Assembly (NCBI RefSeq): GCF_003149025.1
Contig: NZ_QGDV01000001.1
Span: forward strand, 62,001-126,000
Length of the DNA stretch: 64,000 nt
Direction of reading: 5' to 3'
DNA from: Rathayibacter iranicus NCPPB 2253 = VKM Ac-1602
GTDB lineage: Bacteria > Actinomycetota > Actinomycetes > Actinomycetales > Microbacteriaceae
Shown here: positions 24,428-32,461 of the stretch, piece by piece
Numbering within the stretch: position 1 is the first letter of the stretch
How the letters are laid out: the number at the start of each line of letters is the position of its first letter
Position numbers and translations under genes: made by a program
The notes under the pieces: model-generated
Database searches by the model: none
What the model saw: only the letters and a program-made list of their open reading frames with translations
Told to the model about the DNA's origin: nothing

Positions 24428-25813
24428 ATGCCCTACTCCCTGCGCAGCCCGCGTCCCGCCCGCCCCTCGGGTGTCACCCGGCTCGGGCGACTCCGCAGTG
24501 GGGTGCTGAGGCGACTCCGTAGCGCGGCACTCGCGTCCGCCGCCCTCGCCCTCGTCAGTGGACTGCTGGTCGCGACTCCGGCTCAGGCGATCGACTACCC
24601 GACGTGGGCGGACGTCGAGGCGGCCAAGGGCAACACCGCGTCGGCAGCGGCACAGGTCGACCGGATCACGTCCCTGATTGGCGACTTGCAGCGCGAGGTC
24701 GCTGCGGCCCAGCAGCTCGCCCAGCAGCGGGGCGACGAGCACTTCGCCGCGCAACAGGCTTTCGACCTTGCCTCCGACCGCTCAAGAGAGCTGGACGACA
24801 AGGCGAGCGCGAGCGCGCAGAAGGCGGACACGGCTTCTCAGCAGGCGGGCTTGCTCGCCGCTCAGCTCTACCGGAGCACCGGCACCGACCTGTCGGTCAA
24901 CATGTTCCTTGACCAACAGTCCGGCCAGGCCGACCAGCTGCTCTCGAAGATCGGCAACATGACCAAGCTCGTGGAGCGTTCCTCCGCGATCTATGAGCAG
25001 GCCAGTGCGGCGCGCAATACCGCCTCCTCCCTCGCCGATCAGGCGGTGGTTGCGCAGACCGAGCGCGAGCGGCTCCGCGTCGCTGCCGAACAGAAGCTCG
25101 CCGAGGCGACCGCGGCTCAGGCGGCGTCGGAGTCGGCGCTCGCCGAGCAGCAGCAGCAGAGCGTCGTCCTCGAGCAGCAGCTCGCCGCACTGCGCGACAC
25201 CGAGTCAAAGACAGTGGCCGAGTACGAGGCCGGAGTCGCGGCCCGCGAGGCGGAACGCCTGCGCAAGCTCGCGGAGGAAGAGGCGTCCCGTCAGGCCGCT
25301 GCCGAGGCCGAACGTCAGGCGGCGGCTGCGGCGGCGAGTTCCGGCGGCGGTTACAGCGCCTCGTTCGGCGGCAGCTCCTCTGCGGTCAGCGACTCCGGCT
25401 GGGTCCGTCCCGCGGCGGGTCGCATTTCCGGAACCTACGGAGCCCGCGACAGCATCTCCACTGGCGGAGGCTCGTCGGGTTCGTTCCACCGCGGCACCGA
25501 CATCGCGGGTGGCTGTGGCATCCCCATCTTCGCGGCCCACAGCGGCACGGTGACCTATGCGGGTCCGAACGGCACCTACGGAAACTGGGTGCTGATTGAC
25601 CACGGCAGTGGCATCAGCACCGGCTATGCGCACATCATGCCCGGCGGTATCTTCGTCAGCGTCGGCGACAGCGTCCAGGCGGGAACACAGATCGCCGCCG
25701 TCGGCACGACCGGCGCTTCAACCGGTTGCCACCTGCACTTCGAGACCCGCGTCAACGGTTCGGCCGTCGACGCCCAACCGTTCATGGCCACACGAGGAGT
25801 CACCCTTGGTTGA
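24428..25813 (+). CDS. secreted M23 family peptidoglycan endopeptidase with coiled coil
   Basis: 461 residues. A long basic N-region and hydrophobic helix form a signal peptide (AALASAALALVSGLLVATPA, then QAIDYP at the cleavage site). Residues 55-310 are Gln/Ala/Glu-rich coiled coil of the PcsB/EnvC type. A Gly/Ser linker leads to a C-terminal M23 (LytM) domain with zinc ligands in FHRGTDIAG (H and D) and the HLHFET motif. This suggests a cell-wall hydrolase used in division or separation. The next gene starts inside its last codons, so the two hydrolases are translationally coupled. Confidence 0.9.
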   Translation: MPYSLRSPRPARPSGVTRLGRLRSGVLRRLRSAALASAALALVSGLLVATPAQAIDYPTWADVEAAKGNTASAAAQVDRITSLIGDLQREVAAAQQLAQQRGDEHFAAQQAFDLASDRSRELDDKASASAQKADTASQQAGLLAAQLYRSTGTDLSVNMFLDQQSGQADQLLSKIGNMTKLVERSSAIYEQASAARNTASSLADQAVVAQTERERLRVAAEQKLAEATAAQAASESALAEQQQQSVVLEQQLAALRDTESKTVAEYEAGVAAREAERLRKLAEEEASRQAAAEAERQAAAAAASSGGGYSASFGGSSSAVSDSGWVRPAAGRISGTYGARDSISTGGGSSGSFHRGTDIAGGCGIPIFAAHSGTVTYAGPNGTYGNWVLIDHGSGISTGYAHIMPGGIFVSVGDSVQAGTQIAAVGTTGASTGCHLHFETRVNGSAVDAQPFMATRGVTLG

Positions 25814-27368
25814 CGCACAGACGACCGTCCGCAATTTCACTCCAGCTCCTCGGGAGCGCGCCTGGAAAGGCCGTCTCCCTCTCACGATCTCGGCCGCCTT
25901 CGCGGTGAGCGCGGTGACGGCATCGCTCGGCATCGCCCCCGCTCTCGCGGAGGACGCCAAGTACCCCTCGTGGGATGACGTGCAGAACGCAAAGAAGGAC
26001 GAGGCGACCAAGCAGTCCGAGATCGACTCGATCACCGGGCTCATTGCCAGCCTGCAGGCCAGTGTCGACGAGAAGTCGATCACCGCGATGAAGAAAGCGG
26101 AGGCCTGGCGCCAGGCCAAGGAGGCTCTCGACGCCGCCGCGCAGGCCGTCTCCGGTCTGGAAGAGAAGGCAACCGCCGCCTCCGCGAAGGCCCAGACCTC
26201 GAAGATGCGTGCAGGTCTGCTTGCGGCGCACCTCTCGCGTGCGGCCGGTGGTGACCTCTCCGCGAGCCTCGTGGCCAAGGGCCAGGACGCCGGCGACCTG
26301 CTCTATCAGCTCGGCGCAATGTCGCAGCTGTCGGCGCAATCGCAGAAGGTCTACGCCGACGCTCTCGCTGACAAGCAGAACGCGGAGTCACTCGGTCAGC
26401 AGGCCGACGTGGCCGTGACGGAGCACGAGAGACTCTCGAAGGAGGCGGACGAGGCGCGTATCGAGGCTGATGCCGCGGCGGAATCCGCTCGCTCGGCCCT
26501 CGCCTCGCAGGAGCAGAAGTCCGAGCAGCTGATTGCCCAGCTGGCACTGCTCAAGGACTCGACCGTCGAGGTCGAGACGGCGTTCCTCGCCGGTGAGGAG
26601 AAGCGCAAGGCCGACGAGGCCGCTGCCGCGCAGGCGCAGGCCGAGGCTCGTGCCCAGGCCGAGGCGCAAGCTCAGGCCGCGGCGCAAGCCGAGGCGCGGG
26701 CTCAGGCTGACGCCAAGGCGCAGGCTGAGGCGCAGGCGCAGGCCGAGGCTGCTCGCTCTGCCGTACCGCCGCAGCAGGGAGCGTCGTCGTCCACGTCCTC
26801 CCAGTCGGTGCAGACCGCTCCCTCCCTCCCGCAGCCGGCTGCGCCGAAGCCCGCCGCCCCTCTCCCACAGCCCGCGGCGCCGCAGCCCGCTCCGCCGCAG
26901 CCCGCGCCGGCACCCGCCGCAGCCCAGCCCACGCCGATCCAGGCCCCAGCGCCCCTCCCGCAGGCGGTCTCCGCTCCCGTCCAGCAGCCGCAGAGCAGCG
27001 CGGTCGAGACAGCCATCTCGTACGGGATGGCGCAGCTCGGCGAGGAGTACGTGCTCGGCGGTATGGGTCCCGACCAGTGGGACTGCTCCGGTCTGACCAA
27101 GGCGTCGTACGCCTCCGCGGGCCTATACGTCGGGACGCACTCCGCGACGAACCAGTACAACACCATGGCCGGGGCGGGCAAGCTCGTCCCGTACAGCCAG
27201 CGACAGCGCGGCGACCTGGTCTTCTGGGGCGGTGGCGGCGACTACTACCACGTGGCCATTTACCTCGGGAACAATCAGATCCTCGAGGCCGCCGACTACG
27301 GCAAACCTGTGCGCATCTGGAACACCTGGGGTTCCCCGGCCACAATGGTCGCTCGCCCGAGCGCCTGA
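25806..27368 (+). CDS. secreted NlpC/P60 family peptidoglycan hydrolase with coiled coil
   Basis: About 520 residues. I place the start at TTG 25806 (overlapping the previous gene by 8 bases) because cgaggag lies 8-9 bases upstream and a signal peptide follows at once (LPLTISAAFAVSAVTASLGI, cleavage after ALA). The mature N-terminus parallels that of the preceding M23 protein (KYPSWDDVQNAKKDEATKQS against YPTWADVEAAKGNTA). A long Ala/Gln/Glu coiled coil and a Pro/Ala-rich linker precede the NlpC/P60 domain. That domain has catalytic Cys in WDCSGLTKASY and His in YHVAIYLGN. It should cleave stem peptides (RipA-like role), inferred. Confidence 0.88.
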   Translation: MVDAQTTVRNFTPAPRERAWKGRLPLTISAAFAVSAVTASLGIAPALAEDAKYPSWDDVQNAKKDEATKQSEIDSITGLIASLQASVDEKSITAMKKAEAWRQAKEALDAAAQAVSGLEEKATAASAKAQTSKMRAGLLAAHLSRAAGGDLSASLVAKGQDAGDLLYQLGAMSQLSAQSQKVYADALADKQNAESLGQQADVAVTEHERLSKEADEARIEADAAAESARSALASQEQKSEQLIAQLALLKDSTVEVETAFLAGEEKRKADEAAAAQAQAEARAQAEAQAQAAAQAEARAQADAKAQAEAQAQAEAARSAVPPQQGASSSTSSQSVQTAPSLPQPAAPKPAAPLPQPAAPQPAPPQPAPAPAAAQPTPIQAPAPLPQAVSAPVQQPQSSAVETAISYGMAQLGEEYVLGGMGPDQWDCSGLTKASYASAGLYVGTHSATNQYNTMAGAGKLVPYSQRQRGDLVFWGGGGDYYHVAIYLGNNQILEAADYGKPVRIWNTWGSPATMVARPSA

Positions 27369-27406
27369 GGCCTTACAGCACAGACCTGAGGCCTCACAGC
27401 ACAGAG
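27365..27406. repeat. 21-bp tandem duplication after the NlpC/P60 gene
   Basis: ctgaggccttacagcacaga and its neighbour ctgaggcctcacagcacaga lie back to back; the first unit includes the stop codon of the gene. Two mismatches separate the units. Confidence 0.8.
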
Positions 27407-27412
27407 ACGACA

Positions 27413-27448
27413 CGAACCCCCTCCCGTTGTGTCACGGGAGGGGGTTCG
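27413..27448. terminator. bidirectional intrinsic terminator
   Basis: Perfect 14-bp arms cgaaccccctcccg and cgggagggggttcg with an 8-base loop lie between the convergent NlpC/P60 and ppa genes and would serve both. Confidence 0.85.
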
Positions 27449-27467
27449 CTCGTCGTCGGGCGAGAGG

Positions 27468-27959
27468 TCAGTGCCCCTCTTCGGCCAGCTTCTTGATGCC
27501 GTCCTGGACGATCTGCTCGGCCTCGGCGGCGTCGCCCCACTCTTCGACCTTGACCCACTTGCCGGGTTCGAGATCCTTATAGCGCTCGAAGAAGTGCTTG
27601 ATCTCGTTCTTCGTCTGTTCGGGAACGTCGCCGATGTCCTGGATGTGCTGCCACCGCGGGTCCTTCGCGGGGACCACGATCACCTTGGCGTCGGACCCGG
27701 CCTCGTCGCTCATGTTGAGCACGCCAACCGGGCGGACAGAGACTCCCACGCCCGGGAAGACGGGGTACTCGAGCAGCACCAGCGCATCGACGGGGTCGCC
27801 GTCGAGGCCGAGTGTGTTCTCGAAGTAGCCGTAGTCCGTCGGGTAGACGAAGGAGGTGAAGAGCACGCGGTCGAGGTACACGCGACCGGTCTCGTGGTCG
27901 ACCTCGTACTTGTTGCGGCTCCCTTTGGGGATCTCGACGACGACGTCGTATGCGGCCAT
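27468..27959 (-). CDS. ppa: inorganic pyrophosphatase
   Basis: 163 residues, the family I soluble pyrophosphatase that hydrolyses PPi. Recognised by [37 protein letters not shown] and the signature [14 protein letters not shown] with its metal-binding aspartates, then [15 protein letters not shown] and [16 protein letters not shown]. The length is that of the bacterial hexameric enzyme. It is divergent from tilS, an arrangement I recall from other actinobacteria. Confidence 0.96.
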   Translation of the reverse strand: MAAYDVVVEIPKGSRNKYEVDHETGRVYLDRVLFTSFVYPTDYGYFENTLGLDGDPVDALVLLEYPVFPGVGVSVRPVGVLNMSDEAGSDAKVIVVPAKDPRWQHIQDIGDVPEQTKNEIKHFFERYKDLEPGKWVKVEEWGDAAEAEQIVQDGIKKLAEEGH

Positions 27960-28074
27960 GCTCTCTCCTTGAGTCGGTGGCGCCGGAACGGCGCATCGGC
28001 AGTGGTGGCGCCCCGATGCGCTCGTGCACGTGCGCGCGTTCGCAGGCCGGATCGCTGGCCTAACGTTACTTGAT

Positions 28075-29064
28075 GTGCCCGATCGCCCCCGCCTGACCCC
28101 CGCCGTCGCCGACCTTCGGCGGGCGGTGCGGGCGAGCCTCGATGAGCTTGATCCCGGAGCGCTGGTGCTGGTCGCGCTGAGCGGGGGAGCGGATTCGCTC
28201 GCGCTCGCGGCGGCCGTTGCGTTCGAGGTGCCGCGAGGTGGCCGGAGGGCCGGCGCGGTGGTGGTCGACCACGGGCTGCAGGAGGGCTCGGCCGAGGTCG
28301 CGCGGCGGGCGGGGGAGCAGGCGCACACGCTCGGGCTCGCTCCGGTGCTGGTCGAGGTGGTGAGTGTGGCTACGGAGGGCGGCCCGGAGGCGGCGGCCCG
28401 CACCGCGCGGTACCGCGCCTTCGACGACGCCCTGGCGGCCACGGGCGCGGTCGCGATTCTCCTGGGGCACACCCTCGACGACCAGGCCGAGACGGTGCTG
28501 CTCGGACTGGCGCGCGGAGCCGGTGCCGCTTCGCTGCACGGGATGGTGCCGGTCAGCGGGCCGTTACGGCGACCTCTCCTGGGCCTGCGCCGCGAGCAGA
28601 CCCGCCGCGCCTGCGCCGACCAGGGCCTGAGCGTCTGGGACGACCCGCACAACGACGACGCCCGCTACTCTCGCGTGCGGGTGCGTCGGCGCGTGCTGCC
28701 GGTGCTGGAGGACGAGCTCGGCCCGGGCGTGGCGCAGGCCTTGGCGCGCACGGCCGAGCAGCTGCGCGAGGACGGCGACGCGCTGGATGCGCTCGCGCTC
28801 GACTGGGCACTGGAGCTGGTTGGGCAGGACGAGGCGGGCCACGTCACCATCGACGTGCGCGGGCTCGCGGCCGATCCGCCGGCGCTGCGCCAGCGCATCA
28901 TCCGCCTGGTGATGGCGAACGAGTTCGGAGTCGCGCTCTCGCGCGCGCAGACGTTGGCCGTCGCCGCGCTGGTCACCGACTGGCACGGCCAAAAGGGCAT
29001 CGACCTCCCGGGCGTCGTCGCCACCCGCTCCGGCACAGCCCTCGTGTTCGCCCCGGCGCACTGA
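28075..29064 (+). CDS. tilS: tRNA(Ile)-lysidine synthetase
   Basis: 329 residues from GTG 28075 ([20 protein letters not shown]). The PP-loop is [11 protein letters not shown] near residue 37, followed by [28 protein letters not shown] and [20 protein letters not shown], all TilS signatures. It modifies C34 of tRNA-Ile(CAU) to lysidine so that AUA is read. The upstream in-frame ATG at 28024 would overlap the ppa promoter region and adds unconserved residues. hpt follows on the same strand, the usual tilS-hpt-ftsH order, although here other genes lie between hpt and ftsH. Confidence 0.92.
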   Translation: MPDRPRLTPAVADLRRAVRASLDELDPGALVLVALSGGADSLALAAAVAFEVPRGGRRAGAVVVDHGLQEGSAEVARRAGEQAHTLGLAPVLVEVVSVATEGGPEAAARTARYRAFDDALAATGAVAILLGHTLDDQAETVLLGLARGAGAASLHGMVPVSGPLRRPLLGLRREQTRRACADQGLSVWDDPHNDDARYSRVRVRRRVLPVLEDELGPGVAQALARTAEQLREDGDALDALALDWALELVGQDEAGHVTIDVRGLAADPPALRQRIIRLVMANEFGVALSRAQTLAVAALVTDWHGQKGIDLPGVVATRSGTALVFAPAH

Positions 29065-29089
29065 CCCCCGCGCTGGCCCTCCCAACCGT

Positions 29090-29150
29090 CGCGAGATGCC
29101 TCTTGGGTACGCGACACGCCGGCAAAGGCGTACTCAAGAGGCATTTCGCG
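29090..29150. repeat. intergenic palindromic repeat, copy 2
   Basis: Arms at about 29090-29112 and 29129-29150 form an imperfect stem built on gcgagatgcctcttgggtac. The left half matches copy 1 at 5130-5161 in 30 of 32 bases. Located between tilS and hpt, just before the hpt ribosome site. Confidence 0.78.
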
Positions 29151-29188
29151 CGGGCGATCCAAAGGCGGACCAGCCGTAGAGTTGCCGG

Positions 29189-29740
29189 GTGGAAGCAGCC
29201 GATATCGCCGACGACATCACCGAGGTCCTCTACACCGAGGCCGAGATCCACGAGCGGATTCGCGGCCTGGCCCGCGCAATCGAACGCGACTACGCGGGCG
29301 AGAACCTCCTCATCGTCGGCGTCCTCCGAGGTGCCGTCATGGTGATGGCGGACCTGGCGCGCGAACTCAAGCTCGACATCGTGATGGACTGGATGGCCGT
29401 CTCCTCGTACGGGAGCGGGACGAAGTCCTCGGGTGTCGTCCGTATCCTCAAGGACCTCGACTCCGACATCACGAACCGCAAGGTCCTGATCGTCGAAGAC
29501 ATCATCGACTCAGGCCTCACCCTCTCGTGGTTGCAGGGCAATCTGCGCAGTCGAGGCGCCGATTCCGTCGAGATCTGCGCCCTCTTCCGTAAGCCCCTCG
29601 CGGCCAAGGTCGAGGTCGACGTCGCCTACGTGGGCTTTGATATTCCGAACGAGTTCGTGATCGGTTACGGACTCGACTACGCCGAGCGCTACCGGAACCT
29701 GCGCGATGTCGCCGTCCTCGCCCCGCACGTCTACGAGTAG
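29189..29740 (+). CDS. hpt: hypoxanthine phosphoribosyltransferase
   Basis: 183 residues from GTG 29189. Purine salvage: transfers phosphoribose from PRPP to hypoxanthine or guanine. Motifs are LLIVGVLRGAVMVMADLARE, MDWMAVSSYGSGTKSSG, the PRPP-binding loop VLIVEDIIDSGLTLSWL and VGFDIPNEFVIGYGLDYAER. Its 3' end overlaps the start of the next gene by 35 bases in a different frame. Confidence 0.95.
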   Translation: MEAADIADDITEVLYTEAEIHERIRGLARAIERDYAGENLLIVGVLRGAVMVMADLARELKLDIVMDWMAVSSYGSGTKSSGVVRILKDLDSDITNRKVLIVEDIIDSGLTLSWLQGNLRSRGADSVEICALFRKPLAAKVEVDVAYVGFDIPNEFVIGYGLDYAERYRNLRDVAVLAPHVYE

Positions 29741-30770
29741 CCTCGCGGACACCGCGCAGCAAAGTCTCGAGCGGCTCTTCGCGGTGCCGCTGCTCGGCTA
29801 CCACATGAGCTACCCGACGTCGCTGCGGGCGGACCTCGAGTTCAACTACTGGTGGCTGGCGCACGCGATCGACGCGGCCGTCGACGCCTTCGAGCGCACG
29901 GGCGACACGGCGCACCTTGAGCGGGCTAGGCGGATCCACCGCGCGATTCGCCTGCGAAACGGCGGGCGCCTGGTCAACGACTACTTCGACGACATGATGT
30001 GGCTCGGCGGTGCCCTCGCCCGGCTCGGCGAGGCCTCGGGCGATCCGCGGTGGCTCGACCGCGCCGATCGGCTGTGGCGCTTCGCGGTGGAGAAGGGCTG
30101 GAACCTCCGTCATGGGGCGAGCCTCGCCTGGCGCCGTCGGCAGCTGCACTACAAGAACGCGCCGGCGAACGGCCCCTTCGCGATCCTCGGTGCGCGGCTG
30201 GAGCTCCTCCGCCCCGATGGTCGCGAGGAGCTCTCGCGAGCCGCCTTCGACTGGATGCACGTCCGGCTGCGCGACGACGACACCGGTTTCGTGGCCGACG
30301 GCATCGGCCGCGAGGGTGGGACGACTCGCGACGAGTGGGCCTTCAGCTACAACCACGGGGTCTACCTCGGGTCCGCTCTTGCGCTGCACCGGCTGCGGCC
30401 CGATCCGCGCCTCATCGAGCACGCATCCCGGACGGCAGAGGATCTCCTCGACCGGCTCGCTCCCGACGGCGTCTTCGTCGAGCAGGGCACGGGCGACGGC
30501 GCGCTTTTCGGCGGCATCGCCTACCGGCACCTCGTTGACCTCGCCACGACCCACGGAGTCGCGCCGGCGCTCGCCGAGCGTGTGCGCGGCTTCGTCACGG
30601 GCAGTGTCGCCGTTTTGCAGCGCTCAAGTGAGCGTCGCGGAGTGCTGCTTGCCGGCCCGCGCTGGGACGCGCCACCATCAGGGCCCGCCAGTCTCTCGGC
30701 CCAAATTGGCGCCGTTCTGGCGATCGAGGCCGCCGCGGCGCTGGAGCGGTCGCCGTTCACCGCAGACTGA
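29706..30770 (+). CDS. glycoside hydrolase family 76-like protein
   Basis: 354 residues with the alpha/alpha-toroid layout of GH76 alpha-1,6-mannanases: DLEFNYWWLAHAIDAAVDAF, DYFDDMMWLGGALARLGEAS (paired Asp of the active site), NAPANGPFAILGARL, FSYNHGVYLGSALAL and DGALFGGIAYRHLVDL. No signal peptide is visible, so it may act on intracellular or imported oligosaccharides. The ATG at 29706 lies inside hpt; a later ATG at codon 34 would remove the overlap but cut into the conserved start. Substrate is inferred only from family. Confidence 0.75.
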   Translation: MSPSSPRTSTSSLADTAQQSLERLFAVPLLGYHMSYPTSLRADLEFNYWWLAHAIDAAVDAFERTGDTAHLERARRIHRAIRLRNGGRLVNDYFDDMMWLGGALARLGEASGDPRWLDRADRLWRFAVEKGWNLRHGASLAWRRRQLHYKNAPANGPFAILGARLELLRPDGREELSRAAFDWMHVRLRDDDTGFVADGIGREGGTTRDEWAFSYNHGVYLGSALALHRLRPDPRLIEHASRTAEDLLDRLAPDGVFVEQGTGDGALFGGIAYRHLVDLATTHGVAPALAERVRGFVTGSVAVLQRSSERRGVLLAGPRWDAPPSGPASLSAQIGAVLAIEAAAALERSPFTAD

Positions 30771-30774
30771 CCGG

Positions 30775-31767
30775 GTGAAGGCACTCGAAAAGCGAACCCT
30801 GGCCGTCGTGATCAACCCGAGCAAGTTCAACGACGTCGTTGCGGCGGAGGACCTGGTCGCGACGATTGCCCGCCGGCATGGCTGGAACGAGCCGCTCTGG
30901 TTCACGACCAGTCCCTGCGACTCCGGTGCGGCCGCAGCCCGAGCCGCGCGGGCGGCCGAGCCCGACCTGGTCTGCTCGATGGGCGGTGATGGCACTGTGC
31001 GCGCGGTGGCGACGGCCCTCCGCGGCACCGGAATCCCTTATGGGCTGCTGCCGAGCGGGACGGGGAACCTGCTTGCCCGCAACCTCGGGATCCCGCTCGG
31101 GTCGCTCCCTGAGGCCGTCGAGATCGCCCTGCTCGGGCAGGATCGGGCGATCGACATGGGCACCGCGACGTTCGACGACGGCGAGGAGCGGGTGTTCATG
31201 GTGATGGGCGGCGTGGGCCTTGACGCCGAAATCATGCAGAAGACGGACGAGGAGTTGAAGAAGCGGGTCGGCTGGGGCGCCTACTTCGCAGCGGGGGCAC
31301 CGGCGATGTTCAAGGCGGGCTTCGAGGCGACGCTGACGATCGACGGGGCGGTAGAGCCTCCGCAGCGCTGCTTCATGCTGCTGGCCTGCAATTGCAGCTC
31401 TGTTGTCGCCAACATCGAACTCGCGGCCGGCGCGGTGCTCGATGACGGCGATCTGGAGCTGGTGCTCCTGCGCCGCCGCTTCGGCCTGGCCCTCGATGTG
31501 GCAACCGGCAACCGCAACGGACTCGCGTCGCTGCGGCAGTGGCCCGGCCGCGAGTTCACCTTCGAACTGGACCAGCCCGTTCTTGCGGAGCTGGATGGCG
31601 ATCTACTCGGCCGTACCAGGTCGGGGCGCTTCGGGGTGGACCCGGGTGCGCTGCTGGTGCGCCTCCCTGTGCCGACGCCGCGCAGCCCTGGGCTCACTCC
31701 GCGCGATTCCGTCAGTGTCGCCACGTCCGAGATCGCGACGTTGATTCCGCGGCCGCCCACCTCCTGA
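30775..31767 (+). CDS. diacylglycerol kinase family lipid kinase
   Basis: 330 residues from GTG 30775. The DAGK catalytic domain begins LAVVINPSKFNDVVAAEDLV and holds the nucleotide motif SMGGDGTVRAVATAL and the PSGTGNLLARNLGIPLG segment. The C-terminal beta domain (VFMVMGGVGLDAEIM ... ELDGDLLGR) fits the YegS/BmrU-type lipid kinases. It probably phosphorylates diacylglycerol or a related lipid at the membrane face. Only 4 bases separate it from the GH76 gene, so the two likely share a transcript with hpt. Confidence 0.85.
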   Translation: MKALEKRTLAVVINPSKFNDVVAAEDLVATIARRHGWNEPLWFTTSPCDSGAAAARAARAAEPDLVCSMGGDGTVRAVATALRGTGIPYGLLPSGTGNLLARNLGIPLGSLPEAVEIALLGQDRAIDMGTATFDDGEERVFMVMGGVGLDAEIMQKTDEELKKRVGWGAYFAAGAPAMFKAGFEATLTIDGAVEPPQRCFMLLACNCSSVVANIELAAGAVLDDGDLELVLLRRRFGLALDVATGNRNGLASLRQWPGREFTFELDQPVLAELDGDLLGRTRSGRFGVDPGALLVRLPVPTPRSPGLTPRDSVSVATSEIATLIPRPPTS

Positions 31768-31779
31768 GCGCTTGCGCAC

Positions 31780-31820
31780 TTTCTTTTACGGCTGTAAGTT
31801 ATTTGACGGACGTAAAGAAG
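31780..31820. promoter_or_regulatory. candidate TetR operator
   Basis: ctttcttttacg (31779-31790) and cgtaaagaagg (31811-31821) are inverted copies with one extra T in the left arm, around gctgtaagttatttgacgga. The site is 30-70 bases before the TetR start and is locally AT-rich, so it probably overlaps the promoter. Confidence 0.5.
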
Positions 31821-31851
31821 GTGCTCTCGGGCGCCGGAGAAGAGGAGACTC

Positions 31852-32454
31852 GTGACCGACCCGAGACCCATCCGCTCGCGCGAGCTGCTGCTTTCCGCGA
31901 TCACGACGGCGCTGGACCGTCCGGGTGACGAACAGCCGTCAATCACGGAACTCTGCGCGGAGGCGGGCGTGAGTCGGCCCACGTTCTACCAGCACTTCGG
32001 CGATGTCCCCTCGCTGATCGAGGTCGCCGCGGTCGAACGGATGCACGCGCTTTTCGGCGCTGTCGCACCTGTCGCACCGAGGGCTGACTGGGAGGGCGCC
32101 GTCCCGCGCGTCGTCCGCGGGCTACTCGAGGGTCTACTCGTGCACGCTGACTTCTTTCGCCGGGTGCTCAGCGGAGGTACGGCCCGCGCGGTGCAGGAGT
32201 CGGTTGTCGCGTTCCTCGCGCAACGGCTTCTCACCTTCTCTCCGCTCGCCGAGCGCGCGCCGGGCGGAGGAGACCACGCCCGGGTCGAGCGCTTCGCCGT
32301 CTTCCTCGCAGCCGGTACGACCTGGCTCGTCGTCGGCTGGCTCCTCGACGGCGAGGCACGCCGCCCACTCGCCGAGGCCTCCGCCGACATCGCGGAACTT
32401 CTCGTCACCGGAGTCGCGTCGCAGCGGCTCGCCGCCCTGCACGCCACGAAGTAG
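31852..32454 (+). CDS. TetR-family transcriptional regulator
   Basis: 200 residues from GTG 31852. N-terminal HTH: SRELLLSAITTALDRPGDEQ, then SITELCAEAGVSRPTFYQHF and GDVPSLIEVA, the TetR pattern. The helical C-terminal domain (residues 70-195) is the variable ligand-binding part. It lies 7 bases before the YhgE/Pip-type membrane protein, an arrangement in which TetR represses its own exporter operon; a palindrome upstream supports autoregulation. Confidence 0.88.
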   Translation: MTDPRPIRSRELLLSAITTALDRPGDEQPSITELCAEAGVSRPTFYQHFGDVPSLIEVAAVERMHALFGAVAPVAPRADWEGAVPRVVRGLLEGLLVHADFFRRVLSGGTARAVQESVVAFLAQRLLTFSPLAERAPGGGDHARVERFAVFLAAGTTWLVVGWLLDGEARRPLAEASADIAELLVTGVASQRLAALHATK

Positions 32455-32461
32455 AAGGACC

